Shown: positions 45,872 through 55,656, counted from the first letter of the stretch. The stretch: DNA of 64,000 nt from Pseudomonadota bacterium (GCA_018241685.1 JAFEDJ010000046.1:1-64000), one strand, 5' to 3'. Notes: generated from the letters alone by a model not told the origin. Numbers and translations: made by a program.

Positions 45872-45890
45872 CCACTAAGGAAACACCAGC

Positions 45891-47177
45891 ATGAGCAGCC
45901 GTAACGAAGAACTCTTTGCCCGCGCCCAGCGCACCATCCCCGGCGGCGTCAATTCGCCGGTGCGGGCCTTCCGCTCGGTGGGTGGCACCCCGCGCTTTCT
46001 CAAGAAGGCGCTCGGCGCCCGCGTGTGGGATGCGGACGGCAAGGAATACCTCGACTACGTTGGCTCCTGGGGGCCGGCGATCCTCGGTCATGCCGATCCG
46101 GTGGTGGTCGAGGCGGTACGTGCCGCGGCACTGGAGGGTCTGTCTTTCGGCGCCCCGACCGAGCGCGAGATCGACATGGCCGAGCGCCTGTGCGAGCTGC
46201 TGCCCAGTCTCGAGATGGTGCGCCTGGTGTCCAGCGGCACCGAGGCGACGATGAGCGCGATCCGCCTGGCCCGGGGCTTCACCGGCCGCGACGCGATCAT
46301 CAAGTTCGAGGGCTGTTACCATGGCCATGCCGACAGCCTGCTGGTGAAGGCCGGCTCTGGCTTGCTGACCTTCGGCAATCCGTCGTCGGCGGGGGTGCCG
46401 GAGGATTTCGCGAAGCACACCGTCGTGCTCGACTACAACAATCCGACGGAGCTTGAGGAGACTTTCAAGGCCCGCGGCAGCGAGATCGCCTGCGTGATCA
46501 TCGAGCCGATCGCCGGCAACATGAACCTCGTCAAGCCGTCGGCCGAATACATGCACCTGCTGCGCCGCCTGTGCACCGAGTACGGCACAGTGCTGATCTT
46601 CGATGAAGTGATGACCGGTTTCCGCGTCGGCCCGCGCGGCGTGCAAGGTCTGTTCGGCATCACGCCGGACCTGACGACCCTCGGCAAGGTGATCGGCGGC
46701 GGCATGCCGGTGGGCGCCTTTGGCGGCCGGCGCGACATCATGGAAAAGATTGCCCCGCTGGGTGGCGTGTATCAGGCAGGCACCCTGTCCGGTAGCCCGG
46801 TGGCGGTGGCGGCCGGTCTCGCCAGTCTGGAGCAGATCGCCAAGCCGGGTTTCTACGAAGTGCTTACGTCCCGTACCGAACGCCTCGTCGCAGGCCTCAA
46901 TGCGGCAGCGGCCAGGCACGGCGTGACTTTCATCGCCGATTCCGTCGGCGGCATGTTCGGCCTCTATTTCGCCAAGGCCGTGCCGCAGAGCTACGCCGAC
47001 GTGATGGCTTCCGACCGTGAGCGCTTCAACCGCTTCTTCCACGCGATGCTGGATGCCGGCCATTACTTTGCACCGTCGGCCTTCGAAGCCGGTTTCGTGT
47101 CGGCGGCGCACTCGGAGGCCGACATCGACAGTACCGTCGCCGCGGCCGAAGCCTGGTTCGCCGCCAACGCGGGTTGA
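45891..47177 (+). CDS. hemL: Glutamate-1-semialdehyde 2,1-aminomutase
   Basis: HemL converts glutamate-1-semialdehyde to 5-aminolevulinate with PLP/PMP, the step after HemA. The 428-residue class-III aminotransferase has the N terminus IPGGVNSPVRAFRSVGG, FEGCYHGHADSLLV, IIEPIAGNMN, and the PLP lysine in TTLGKVIGGGMPVGAFGG (Lys266, E. coli Lys265). It follows thiE by 19 bases and is closed by a terminator. HemA's unstable product is normally channelled to HemL, yet the two genes lie 42 kb apart. Confidence 0.97.
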   Translation: MSSRNEELFARAQRTIPGGVNSPVRAFRSVGGTPRFLKKALGARVWDADGKEYLDYVGSWGPAILGHADPVVVEAVRAAALEGLSFGAPTEREIDMAERLCELLPSLEMVRLVSSGTEATMSAIRLARGFTGRDAIIKFEGCYHGHADSLLVKAGSGLLTFGNPSSAGVPEDFAKHTVVLDYNNPTELEETFKARGSEIACVIIEPIAGNMNLVKPSAEYMHLLRRLCTEYGTVLIFDEVMTGFRVGPRGVQGLFGITPDLTTLGKVIGGGMPVGAFGGRRDIMEKIAPLGGVYQAGTLSGSPVAVAAGLASLEQIAKPGFYEVLTSRTERLVAGLNAAAARHGVTFIADSVGGMFGLYFAKAVPQSYADVMASDRERFNRFFHAMLDAGHYFAPSAFEAGFVSAAHSEADIDSTVAAAEAWFAANAG

Positions 47178-47216
47178 GCCGGAACGCCGGGGTGAGGCCC
47201 CGGTGAGACGGATGTG

Positions 47217-47245
47217 AAAAGGGGCGAGTGAATCGCCCCTTTTTT
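47217..47245. terminator. Terminator between hemL and mgtE
   Basis: AAAAGGGGCGA pairs with TCGCCCCTTTT around a 5-base loop, with T-runs on both outer flanks, so it works for both converging genes. A smaller hairpin (CCGGGG/CCCCGG) precedes it at about 47188-47203. Confidence 0.85.
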
Positions 47246-47266
47246 GTACCTATCCGCTGGGTGCCT

Positions 47267-48709
47267 CTACATCAGGAAGATCGTCGCCAGCCCGAGGAAG
47301 ATGAAGAAGCCGCCGGAGTCGGTAACGGCGGTGATGATCACGCTGGAGCCGACGGCCGGGTCCTGCCCGATGCGGTGGCGGAGCATTGGGGCCATCACGC
47401 CGACAAAGGCCGCGACCAGCAGGTTCAGCGTCATCGCGGCGGTCATCACCAGGCCCAGCTTGCCGCTGCCGTAGAGCACCCAGGCCAGGATGCCGAGCAG
47501 GCCACCCCATACGATGCCGTTGATCAGCGCGACGCCGAGCTCCTTCTTGAGCAGACGGCTCAGCGCGTCGTCCTGCACCTGGCCCATGGCGATGCCGCGG
47601 ACGATCATCGTGATGGTCTGGTTGCCCGAGTTGCCGCCGATGCCGGCCACGATGGGCATCAGCGCGGCCAGTGCAACCAGCTTCTCGATGGAGCCTTCGA
47701 AGGCTCCGATCACCCGGCTGGCGATGAAGGCGGTGACCAGGTTGGCGGCCAGCCAGGACCAGCGGTTCTTCACCGAGTCCCACACCGGCGCGAAGATGTC
47801 TTCGCCTTCCTTCAGGCCGCCCTGGCTGAGCAGTTCGCTCTCGGTTTCCTCGCGGATGAAGTCCACCACCGTGGCCACCGTCACGCGGCCGACCAGCTTG
47901 CGGTGGTAATCCACCACTGGCGCCGACACCAGGTCGTAGCGTTCGAAGGCCTGGGCTGCGGTCTCGGCTTCGTCGGAGGGTTCGAGGGTGAGGGTGTCGG
48001 TGAGCATGATCTCGCTCACCTCGGCCTCCGGGTCGTTGATCAGCAGCCGGTCGATGGGCAGCACGCCACGCAGGTGTTCGTCCCGGTCCACCACGAAGAG
48101 CTGATCGGTGTGGTCGGGCAGCGCGTCGAAGCGGCGCAGGTAGCGCAGCACCACTTCCAGGGTGACGTCCTCGCGGACGGTGACCATCTCGAAGTCCATC
48201 AGCGCACCGACAGAGTCTTCCGGGTAGGACATGGCGGCGCGAAGTTGTTCGCGCTCCTCCGGGTCGAGCCCCTGGTAGACCGCCTCCATCACTTCGTGGG
48301 GCAGGTCGGGTGCCAGATCGGCCAGTTCGTCGGCGTCGAGCTGTTCGGCGGCGGCACGCAGGGAGGCCGAGTCCATCGACTCGATGAGGGATTCCCGTAC
48401 CGCGTCGGAGACTTCCAGCAGGATCTCGCCGTCCCGCTCGGCCTTGACCAGGTCCCAGACGAACAGGCGCTCGTCCAGGGGCAGGGCTTCCAGGATGTGG
48501 GCGACGTCGGCGGAGTGCAGGCTGTCGAGCTTGTGGGTCAGCTCGTGGACGTGCTGCTTATGGACCAGGCTTTCGACCAGATCATGCTTGGGCATGTCCT
48601 GGCGGTGGACGAGCTCTTCCACCAGCTTGTGGCGGGCGAGCAGGTGCTGCACCTCGCGCAGGTGGCTCTCGAGGTCGTCGTGTTGCTGCAGGTCGTCGGC
48701 TTCGGCCAT
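47267..48709 (-). CDS. mgtE: MgtE-type magnesium transporter
   Basis: The 480-residue protein has the MgtE layout: an N-terminal helical superhelix (ADVAHILEALPLDERLFVW), two CBS domains (about residues 160-290; MDFEMVTVREDVTLEVVLRY, YDLVSAPVVDYHRKLVGRVT), and five transmembrane helices at the C terminus including PIVAGIGGNSGNQTITMIVR. MgtE is a Mg2+-gated channel/transporter in the inner membrane. The N-terminal 45 residues are rich in His and Asp. It starts 111 bases downstream of ubiH and may have its own promoter. Confidence 0.94.
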   Translation of the reverse strand: MAEADDLQQHDDLESHLREVQHLLARHKLVEELVHRQDMPKHDLVESLVHKQHVHELTHKLDSLHSADVAHILEALPLDERLFVWDLVKAERDGEILLEVSDAVRESLIESMDSASLRAAAEQLDADELADLAPDLPHEVMEAVYQGLDPEEREQLRAAMSYPEDSVGALMDFEMVTVREDVTLEVVLRYLRRFDALPDHTDQLFVVDRDEHLRGVLPIDRLLINDPEAEVSEIMLTDTLTLEPSDEAETAAQAFERYDLVSAPVVDYHRKLVGRVTVATVVDFIREETESELLSQGGLKEGEDIFAPVWDSVKNRWSWLAANLVTAFIASRVIGAFEGSIEKLVALAALMPIVAGIGGNSGNQTITMIVRGIAMGQVQDDALSRLLKKELGVALINGIVWGGLLGILAWVLYGSGKLGLVMTAAMTLNLLVAAFVGVMAPMLRHRIGQDPAVGSSVIITAVTDSGGFFIFLGLATIFLM

Positions 48710-48820
48710 GGTCGCAATCCCGTGCTCCGCTGCGCGCCGGGTGGCACGCAGGGGGCGGATTCTACGGGGTTTGCGGCGCTGCGGCGACCGCCATTTTCAC
48801 GCTGGCGTGAGGGTTTTCGG

Positions 48821-49963
48821 TCAGGGCCAGGCGCGGGCGCCGAACATCATCCGCTTGGCGACGAAATGGCGCGCCGGCGGCAGCAGGTCGAGGGCGAACA
48901 GGCCCGCGCCGCGGGCGTGCTTGAGTGGCCCGAAGGCCGTGCTGAACAGGCGCACCAGGGTGTCGGTGAACCGGATCGTGCCGTTTCGGTCGAGGCGGCG
49001 GGCGTCGGCGTAGGCGGCCAGGGTTTCCGCCGCGCCCGGGTCGCCGCCGGCGCGGATCAGCGTCTGGGCGCAGGCCCACACGTCGCGCAGGGCCAGGTTG
49101 TAGCCCTGACCGGCAACCGGGTGGAGGGTCTGGGCGGCGTTGCCGAGCCACACCGTGCGGCGCCCGACGGGTTCCTGCCGATAGCGCAGTACCAGCGGGT
49201 AGCGGGCGCGCGGGCCGACGGCGGCAAAGCGCAGGCGCTGGCCGAAGTGTTCCTGCAGGCGTGCCAGGTAGGCGTCGTCGTCGAGGGCGAGCAGCGCGTC
49301 CGCGTCGTCTGGTGCGGCAGTGTGCACGATGGCGCAGCCCTGGCCACAGGGCAGTACGGCCAGAGGGCCTTGCGGTGTGAAGCGTTCCCAGGCGCGGCCG
49401 TGGTGTGGCGTGGCCGGGGTGGCGACGCTGATCACCGCGTGCTGGCCGTAGTCCCGCTCGACGAGGGGACTTTCCTCGTCGCTGACGATGCTGCCTTCAG
49501 CACAGGCGGCCAGGCGGGCGGACAGGTTGTGGCCGTCGGCAAGGCTGACCAGCACGTCGTCGGCGCCGGGTACCAGGCGGCTGACGGTGGTGTGTTCGCG
49601 CACCGGGATGCCGGCAGCCATCAGCGCGTCGTCCAGCGCAGCGGCCAGTGCGCCGGCGGCGACCACGTAGCCGAGGGCCGTCTGGCCATATTCCTCTGCC
49701 TGCAGCAGCGTGCGGCCGAGGCCGCCCTGGTGGGAGACATGGATGCTCTCGATAGCGGTGGCAGGCAGGCGATCCCACACGCCGAGGCGTTCCAGGGTCA
49801 GGCGGGTGCCGTGGGACAGGGCCAGGATGCGCGGGTCGTCGCGGGCAGCGCCGCGGGGGCGGGCGTCCACCAGCAGCAGGTCGAGGCCGGCATCCTTGAG
49901 GGCGAGGGCCAGCGCCATGCCCACCGGGCCGGCGCCGACGATGACGAGGTCGTGGCGGTTCAT
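48821..49963 (-). CDS. ubiH: UbiH/COQ6-family FAD-dependent hydroxylase (ubiquinone synthesis)
   Basis: The 380-residue flavoprotein has the N-terminal dinucleotide motif VIVGAGPVGMALALALKDAG, the DDPRILALSHGT segment of this family, and the C-terminal FAD site WLGNAAQTLHPVAGQGYNLA. Family members hydroxylate the ubiquinone ring (UbiH, UbiF, UbiI). The choice of UbiH is by similarity and position beside pepP, as in the E. coli pepP-ubiH cluster; the exact ring position is inference. It follows pepP by 25 bases. Confidence 0.85.
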   Translation of the reverse strand: MNRHDLVIVGAGPVGMALALALKDAGLDLLLVDARPRGAARDDPRILALSHGTRLTLERLGVWDRLPATAIESIHVSHQGGLGRTLLQAEEYGQTALGYVVAAGALAAALDDALMAAGIPVREHTTVSRLVPGADDVLVSLADGHNLSARLAACAEGSIVSDEESPLVERDYGQHAVISVATPATPHHGRAWERFTPQGPLAVLPCGQGCAIVHTAAPDDADALLALDDDAYLARLQEHFGQRLRFAAVGPRARYPLVLRYRQEPVGRRTVWLGNAAQTLHPVAGQGYNLALRDVWACAQTLIRAGGDPGAAETLAAYADARRLDRNGTIRFTDTLVRLFSTAFGPLKHARGAGLFALDLLPPARHFVAKRMMFGARAWP

Positions 49964-49988
49964 GGAGATCGTTCGGGTGGGATGGCCG

Positions 49989-51305
49989 TCAGGCGCCGGC
50001 CATCACGGCTTCGATGTCGGCGACGCTCTTCGGCGTGGCGGCGGTGATGATCTCGCAGCCGGTGTCGGTGACCAGTGCGTCGTCCTCGATGCGGATGCCG
50101 ATGTTCCAGAAGGCTTCCGGCACGCCGTCGGCGGGGCGGATGTAGCAGCCGGGCTCGACGGTCAGCATGTTGCCGGTGACCAGGGGGCGCCATTCGCCGG
50201 CGAGCTTGTATTCGCCGGCGTCGTGTACGTCGAGGCCGAGCCAGTGGCCGGTGCGGTGCATGTAGAACTGGCGGTAGCTGCCGGATTCGAGCACGCCGTC
50301 CAGCGTGCCGCTGAGCAGGCCCAGGTCGATGAAGCCCTGGGCGAGCACGCGGGTGGCGGCGTCGTGCGGGTCGTTCCAGCCAGCGCCGGGGCGGATCGCG
50401 TCGATGGCGGCGGCCTGGGAGGCCAGCACCAGTTCGTATGCGGCTTTCTGAGGCCCGCTGAAGCGGCCGTTCACCGGGAAGCTGCGGGTGATGTCCGAGG
50501 CGTAGCCGTCGAGTTCGCAGCCGGCGTCGATCAGCAGCAGGTCGCCGTCTTTCAGCTGGCAGTCGTTTTCCACGTAGTGCAGTACGCAGGCGTTGGCGCC
50601 GCCGGCGACGATGGAGCCGTAGGCGGGAGCCTGGCTGCCATGGCGGCGGAACTCGTGCAGCAGCTCTGCCTCGACCTCGTATTCCCAGGCGCCGGGGCGG
50701 GTGACGAGCATCGCGCGGCGGTGGGCGCCGGCGGAGATCTCGGCGGCGCGGCGCATGGTGGCGATTTCGCTGGCGTCCTTGATCAGGCGCATTTCGTCGA
50801 TCAGGCCGCGTACGTCGCGGATCTGGGCGGGGGCATGGCAGCCGGTGCGGGCCTGGGCGCGCACGCGGTTGAGGGCGTCGGCGATGCGGCTGTCCCAAGC
50901 CGGCTCGTAGCCGACCGAATGGAAGATGGCTGGCTGGTTGGCGAACAGTGTGGCGAGCTGCTCGTCCAGTTCGGCGACGGGATGGGCCTCGTCGAAACCG
51001 AAAGCCTCCCGTGCGGCCTCGGGGCCGAAGCGGTAGCCGTCCCAGATTTCCCTTTCCATGTCCTTGGTGCGGCAGAACAGGATGCTGCGCGGCGTGGCGC
51101 CGGCCACCAGAACAAGCACCGCCTCGGGTTCGCGGAAGCCGGTGAGGTAGTAGAAGTAGCTGTCGAAGCGGTAGCCGTAATGGGTGTCCCGGTTGCGCAC
51201 GCGTTCCGGTGCGGTGGGGATGACGGCGACGCCACCGCCGGCGGCCTGCATGGTTTGCAGCAGGCGGGCGCGGCGGGCCTGGAAGGGGGAGGTGTCGAGG
51301 GGCAT
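49989..51305 (-). CDS. pepP: Xaa-Pro aminopeptidase
   Basis: This M24 metallopeptidase removes N-terminal residues that precede proline. The 438-residue protein has an N-terminal creatinase-like domain (RRARLLQTMQ, GYRFDSYFYYLTGFREPEAV) and a C-terminal pita-bread domain. Metal ligands are visible in LLIDAGCELDGYASDITRSF (two Asp), HRTGHWLGLDVHDAG (His), and glutamates in TVEPGCYI and GIRIEDD. It sits between murU and ubiH on the minus strand. Confidence 0.95.
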   Translation of the reverse strand: MPLDTSPFQARRARLLQTMQAAGGGVAVIPTAPERVRNRDTHYGYRFDSYFYYLTGFREPEAVLVLVAGATPRSILFCRTKDMEREIWDGYRFGPEAAREAFGFDEAHPVAELDEQLATLFANQPAIFHSVGYEPAWDSRIADALNRVRAQARTGCHAPAQIRDVRGLIDEMRLIKDASEIATMRRAAEISAGAHRRAMLVTRPGAWEYEVEAELLHEFRRHGSQAPAYGSIVAGGANACVLHYVENDCQLKDGDLLLIDAGCELDGYASDITRSFPVNGRFSGPQKAAYELVLASQAAAIDAIRPGAGWNDPHDAATRVLAQGFIDLGLLSGTLDGVLESGSYRQFYMHRTGHWLGLDVHDAGEYKLAGEWRPLVTGNMLTVEPGCYIRPADGVPEAFWNIGIRIEDDALVTDTGCEIITAATPKSVADIEAVMAGA

Positions 51306-51377
51306 GGCGATGTCCGGTGGCTGGATTCTGGATTGACCGTGGGGTGGCCGCTTTGTTGCGAGCTTACGGCAATCCCG

Positions 51378-52079
51378 TCAGGGCGTGCAGGGACGGGCCT
51401 CGCGCAGGCGGGCGTCGAGCTCGCGCAGGCGTTCCTGCGTGCCCACGTCCACCCAGTCGCCGATCAGGCGGCTGCCGGCGACGTGCCTGCCGGCCATCGC
51501 AGCGCGCAGCAGCGGGGCCAGCTTGGCGGGGCTGCTGCCGTCCACTCCGATGAACAGGGCCGGGTGATAGGCGCCGAAGCCGGAGAAGGTCAGGCGGTTG
51601 TCGCCGTCGTCGTGGACCAGGCCATCCGGACACAGGGCGAAGTCGCCCTGGGGATGGTGGGGCGGGTTGGCAACCAGCAGCAGGTGGGCTTGCGTGCCGC
51701 CGGGGCTCAGGGTGTCGGCGGCGCGGCGCAGGCCGGCCAGGTCGGCATCGCAGAAAACGTCGCCGTTCACCACCAGGAAAGGCTCGTTGCCAAGTAGCGG
51801 CAGCGCGCGGGCGATGCCGCCGGCGGTTTCCAGCGCGGTTTCTTCGGTCGAGTACCGGATGTGCACGCCGAAGCGTGATCCGTCGCCGAGGGCCTCCTCG
51901 ATCATCCGGCCCAGGTGGGCGTGGTTGATCACCAGCTCGCGGATGCCCGCCGCCGCCAGGCGCTCGATGTGCCACACGATCAGCGGCTTGCCGCCCACTT
52001 CCAGCAGGGGCTTGGGGCAGTGGTCGGTGAGGGGGCGCATGCGTTCGCCGCGGCCGGCGGCGAGGATCATTGCTTTCAT
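51378..52079 (-). CDS. murU: N-acetylmuramate alpha-1-phosphate uridylyltransferase
   Basis: MurU makes UDP-MurNAc from MurNAc-1-phosphate and UTP in the peptidoglycan recycling route that bypasses fosfomycin-sensitive MurA. The 233-residue nucleotidyltransferase has the signature LAAGRGERMRPLTDHCPKPL followed by LEVGGKPLI, and VVNGDVFCDADL. The function is assigned from the pairing with amgK 10 bases upstream, the known amgK-murU order next to lptD in Pseudomonas; sequence alone would say sugar-phosphate nucleotidyltransferase. Confidence 0.9.
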   Translation of the reverse strand: MKAMILAAGRGERMRPLTDHCPKPLLEVGGKPLIVWHIERLAAAGIRELVINHAHLGRMIEEALGDGSRFGVHIRYSTEETALETAGGIARALPLLGNEPFLVVNGDVFCDADLAGLRRAADTLSPGGTQAHLLLVANPPHHPQGDFALCPDGLVHDDGDNRLTFSGFGAYHPALFIGVDGSSPAKLAPLLRAAMAGRHVAGSRLIGDWVDVGTQERLRELDARLREARPCTP

Positions 52080-52089
52080 CGTCGTGGGC

Positions 52090-53088
52090 TCAGAACGAGT
52101 AGCCGACTTCGGTGACGGTCGGATCGGTCTGTTCCAGGATGCGCAGCAGCGGCTTGAGTTCGCCGTAGCGTTCGCAGGTCTTGCGCAGGTAATGCAGGAC
52201 CAGCGGCATGTCCTTCAGGTAGCCGTCCTTGCCGTCCCGGTGATAGAGGCGGGCGAAGATGCCCAGCACCTTGATGTGGCGCTGCACGCCCATGTATTCG
52301 TAATCGCGGTGGAAGTCGGCGAAGTCCTCGCGCACCGGCAGGCCGAGGCTGCGCGCGGTTTCCCAGTAGCGGGCCAGCAGGTCGAGGGTGAAGTCCTCGT
52401 CCCAGTGAACGTAGGCGTCCTTGAATAGGGAGGCGAGGTCGTAGGTCAGCGGACCGTAGACAGCGTCCTGAAAGTCGAGCACGCCGGGATTGGGCGTGGA
52501 CTGCATCAGGTTGCGGCTGTGGTAGTCGCGGTGCACGTAGACCTTGGGCTCCGCCAGGTTTACGTCGAGGACGCGGTCGAAGACGTCGTAGAGCTGCTGG
52601 GCCTGCTTGTCGGTGAGGGTGATGCCCTTGTGGCGCGACACATACCACACCGGGAACAGCTCCATTTCCCGCTGCAGCAGCTCGCGGTCGTACTCGGGCA
52701 GCACGCCGGGCTGGCTGGAGAGCTGGATGCTCATCAGCGCGCCGAGGGCTTCCGCGTACAGGTTGTGGGCATTGTCCTTGGTCAGCGCCTGCAGGTAGGT
52801 GGTGTTACCCAGGTCGGACAGCAGCAGGAAGCCCTGTTCGAGGTTCTGTTTGATGATCTGCGGCACATGCACGCCGGCGGCACCGAACAGCTCGGCAACC
52901 TTGACGTAAGGGCGGCAGTCTTCGTGGCTGGGAGGCGCGTCCATGACGATCAGCGATACCGGATCGTCGGCGAAGGTCAGCCGGAAGTAGCGCCGGAAGC
53001 TGGCGTCGGCGCTGGCCGGGGCGAGTTCGAAGGCGCGGCCGGGAAATTCGGCGGCGATCCAGGCCTGGAGTTGTTGGCGTCGTTCCAC
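52090..53088 (-). CDS. amgK: N-acetylmuramate/N-acetylglucosamine anomeric kinase
   Basis: AmgK phosphorylates the anomeric hydroxyl of MurNAc and GlcNAc during cell-wall recycling. The 332-residue protein belongs to the aminoglycoside-phosphotransferase fold, with the catalytic loop VHRDYHSRNLM and the metal-binding GVLDFQDAVYGPLTYDLAS. It is the first gene of a minus-strand unit with murU, pepP and ubiH and is divergent from lptD across an 81-base gap containing a TAAAAT -10-like element at 53114-53119 (plus strand). Confidence 0.92.
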   Translation of the reverse strand: MERRQQLQAWIAAEFPGRAFELAPASADASFRRYFRLTFADDPVSLIVMDAPPSHEDCRPYVKVAELFGAAGVHVPQIIKQNLEQGFLLLSDLGNTTYLQALTKDNAHNLYAEALGALMSIQLSSQPGVLPEYDRELLQREMELFPVWYVSRHKGITLTDKQAQQLYDVFDRVLDVNLAEPKVYVHRDYHSRNLMQSTPNPGVLDFQDAVYGPLTYDLASLFKDAYVHWDEDFTLDLLARYWETARSLGLPVREDFADFHRDYEYMGVQRHIKVLGIFARLYHRDGKDGYLKDMPLVLHYLRKTCERYGELKPLLRILEQTDPTVTEVGYSF

Positions 53089-53169
53089 GGGAGTCGAAGA
53101 AGTGTTCGTGTAAAATCCGGCAGTTTATCAAACCAAGCGGTCGGCTCGCCGGCTGGTTCCCGCTCCAGG

Positions 53170-55656
53170 ATGAAACCACGTACGCAGTTGCGCTTCTTGT
53201 CCATCGCCCTTTTCGCCCTGTGGGGGCGGGCGGGTGCCGAAGATCTTCCGCCCTTCGTGGTGTCGCCGTCGCTGCTCGGCAAGCCGGTTGCTGTCCGGCC
53301 AGCTGCCACGCCGCAGCCGTCGGCGCCGGCCGCCGCCGCACCGTCCCGGCCAGCGACTGCAGCCGCTCCTGCTCCGGCGAAGAAGGCTGCCACGCCGGCC
53401 GGCAGTGGGCGTAAGGGGGCGACGCTTCAGCCCGCTACGGCAGGGGCGGCGCTACCGCTCCACACGACGGTGATCGACGGTGACCGGGTGACCGGCCGTC
53501 AGGATCTGGATGCGGTGGCCGAAGGCTCGGCCGTGCTGACCCGCGACAACACCCGCGTCGAAGCCGACAAGCTGCAGTACTTCGAGCTGACCGACGAGGT
53601 CGAAGCCACAGGCCATGTCCGTATCACCCGCGGCGAGGACGAGATGACCGGACCCCATGCACGCATGAAGGTGCAGGAACAGGTCGGTACCTTTGATTCG
53701 CCGACCTACTCGATCAGCCGCCCGCCGCGCGGACCGCGTCCCGGCGAGGCGCCGCTGCTGCCTGGCCAGGCCGTGCCGATGAGCCAGCAGCCCCTCACGG
53801 GCCATGGCTCGGCCGACTCCCTGCAACTGGAGGGCGAGAACCAGTTCCGCTTCTTCAATGCCACCTGGACCAGCTGTAAGCCCGACCGGCCCGACTGGTA
53901 CATCAAGGCCAAGGAACTCGAGCTCGATTACGATCGCAGCGTGGGCGAAGCAACCAACGGGACGCTGATCTTCAAGGGCGTACCGCTGGCCTACATGCCC
54001 TGGGCCGACTTCCCGCTCGGCGACAGCCGCAAGTCAGGCCTGCTGTCGCCGACCTTCGGTACGTCGAACAAGGTCGGCTTCGACCTCACCATTCCTTACT
54101 ACTTCAATCTGGCGCCGAACTACGACGATACGCTGACCACCCGCTACATGGGGCGGCGCGGTCTGCAACTGCGCAATGAGGCGCGCTACATCACTCCGAC
54201 TTATCGGGGCATGAACTACTTCGAGTGGATGCCCAACGATGAGGTGGAAGGGCGTAGCCGGATGGCCGGCCAGATCCGCCACAATCAGGTTTTCGGCAAC
54301 GGCTGGGCCGGCAACATCGATTTTTCCGGTGTTTCCGATCCGCGCTACTTCATCGACCTGAGTTCGCGGCTGGCGCTGACATCGCAGGTGAACCTGCTGC
54401 GCCAGGGCATGGTGAGCTACTCCGGCGGCGGCTGGTGGAATGCCACCGGCTTGCTGCAGGCCTACCAGACGCTGCAGGATCCCAATGGCGCGCCGGTTGC
54501 TGTTCCGTACAAACGCCTGCCGCAATTGACCCTGACGGCCAACCGGCCAGAACTGCCCGGCGGCACGACCTTCCTGCTCAACAGCGAATACGTGGCCTTC
54601 AGCCACCCGACCCTCGACGAGGGGCGGCGGATGACGCTCTACCCGCAGCTGGCCCTGCCGATTCAGACCTCGGCTTTCTACGTGACGCCGAAGATCGGCG
54701 TACACATGACGCGCTACGACCTCGACCGCCGCACGACCGTTGGTGAGAACACCGTGACCCGGACGCTGCCGATCATGTCGGTGGACAGCGGCGTGACCTT
54801 CGAACGCGATACCAATTTTGTCGGCCGCGACTACGTGCAGACCCTTGAGCCGCGAGTGTATTACCTCTACGTGCCATATCGCGATCAGTCGATGATCCCG
54901 AATTTCGATTCGGGCTCCTACGACTTCAACTTCGCGCAGCTCTTCGCTGAAAACGTCTACACCGGCGGCGACCGCATTTCCAATGCCAACCAGCTCACCA
55001 CCGCGGTCCAGTCCCGCCTGATCGACCCCGCCACGGGAGCCGAGACGGTGCGTGCGCTGCTCGGGCAGCGCTATTACATGGACGATCAGCGGGTCGTGCT
55101 GCCGGGCGGCACGCCGCGTACCGGCAAGCGTGCCGACCTGCTGGGCGCCTTCGGTATCAACCTGGCATCGAAGACCCAGCTGGAGACAGCGTGGCAGTAC
55201 AACCCGCGGGATCACTGGACCGAGAGATTCAACTTCGGCCTGCGCTTCCAGCCCAGTTACGCTCACGCCATCGGCGTCAACTGGCGCTATCGCCGCAACT
55301 ATTCCACCGATGATGCCAACCCCGACGGCTTCCGCGACCTGGACATCACCGGACAATGGCCGTTGTGGGGCAACTGGTACGGCGTCGCCCGCTACAATCG
55401 CAATCTACGTGACCACCGCCTGAACCAGGGTATTGCCGGCGTCGAATACAACGCCGGCTGCTGGGTGTTCCGTGGCGTCGTACAGCAGTTGACCACCAGC
55501 GTGAACGACGTGACCCGCGCCTTTTTCTTCCAGCTCGATTTCAATGGCGCCGGCAGCCTTGGCTCCAGTCCGATCAACGTGCTCCGCCGTAGCATCCCCG
55601 GATATGGGAATATCAACAACGGCTCCAACCCCTTCTACAGTGAAGACGACTTCTGA
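53170..55656 (+). CDS. lptD: LPS-assembly protein LptD
   Basis: LptD is the outer-membrane barrel that, with LptE, inserts lipopolysaccharide. The 828-residue precursor has a signal peptide ending GRAGA, an Ala/Pro-rich segment (about residues 45-90), an OstA-like beta-jellyroll (DLDAVAEGSAVLTRDNTRVE, EATGHVRITRGED), and the C-terminal barrel. Only two cysteines remain in the mature chain, in TWTSCKPDRPDW and YNAGCWVFRG. They match one of the two interdomain disulphides of the E. coli protein; the N-terminal partner of the other is missing. ATG 53170 gives the signal peptide. surA follows after 17 bases. Confidence 0.95.
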   Translation: MKPRTQLRFLSIALFALWGRAGAEDLPPFVVSPSLLGKPVAVRPAATPQPSAPAAAAPSRPATAAAPAPAKKAATPAGSGRKGATLQPATAGAALPLHTTVIDGDRVTGRQDLDAVAEGSAVLTRDNTRVEADKLQYFELTDEVEATGHVRITRGEDEMTGPHARMKVQEQVGTFDSPTYSISRPPRGPRPGEAPLLPGQAVPMSQQPLTGHGSADSLQLEGENQFRFFNATWTSCKPDRPDWYIKAKELELDYDRSVGEATNGTLIFKGVPLAYMPWADFPLGDSRKSGLLSPTFGTSNKVGFDLTIPYYFNLAPNYDDTLTTRYMGRRGLQLRNEARYITPTYRGMNYFEWMPNDEVEGRSRMAGQIRHNQVFGNGWAGNIDFSGVSDPRYFIDLSSRLALTSQVNLLRQGMVSYSGGGWWNATGLLQAYQTLQDPNGAPVAVPYKRLPQLTLTANRPELPGGTTFLLNSEYVAFSHPTLDEGRRMTLYPQLALPIQTSAFYVTPKIGVHMTRYDLDRRTTVGENTVTRTLPIMSVDSGVTFERDTNFVGRDYVQTLEPRVYYLYVPYRDQSMIPNFDSGSYDFNFAQLFAENVYTGGDRISNANQLTTAVQSRLIDPATGAETVRALLGQRYYMDDQRVVLPGGTPRTGKRADLLGAFGINLASKTQLETAWQYNPRDHWTERFNFGLRFQPSYAHAIGVNWRYRRNYSTDDANPDGFRDLDITGQWPLWGNWYGVARYNRNLRDHRLNQGIAGVEYNAGCWVFRGVVQQLTTSVNDVTRAFFFQLDFNGAGSLGSSPINVLRRSIPGYGNINNGSNPFYSEDDF

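Noticed and set aside
47228..50047. 939-codon plus-strand frame opposite mgtE and ubiH
   Set aside because: Antisense to complete MgtE and UbiH proteins; His/Gln/Val-rich shadow sequence.
49710..51797. 695-codon plus-strand frame opposite ubiH, pepP and murU
   Set aside because: Spans three real minus-strand genes and has no domain signal.
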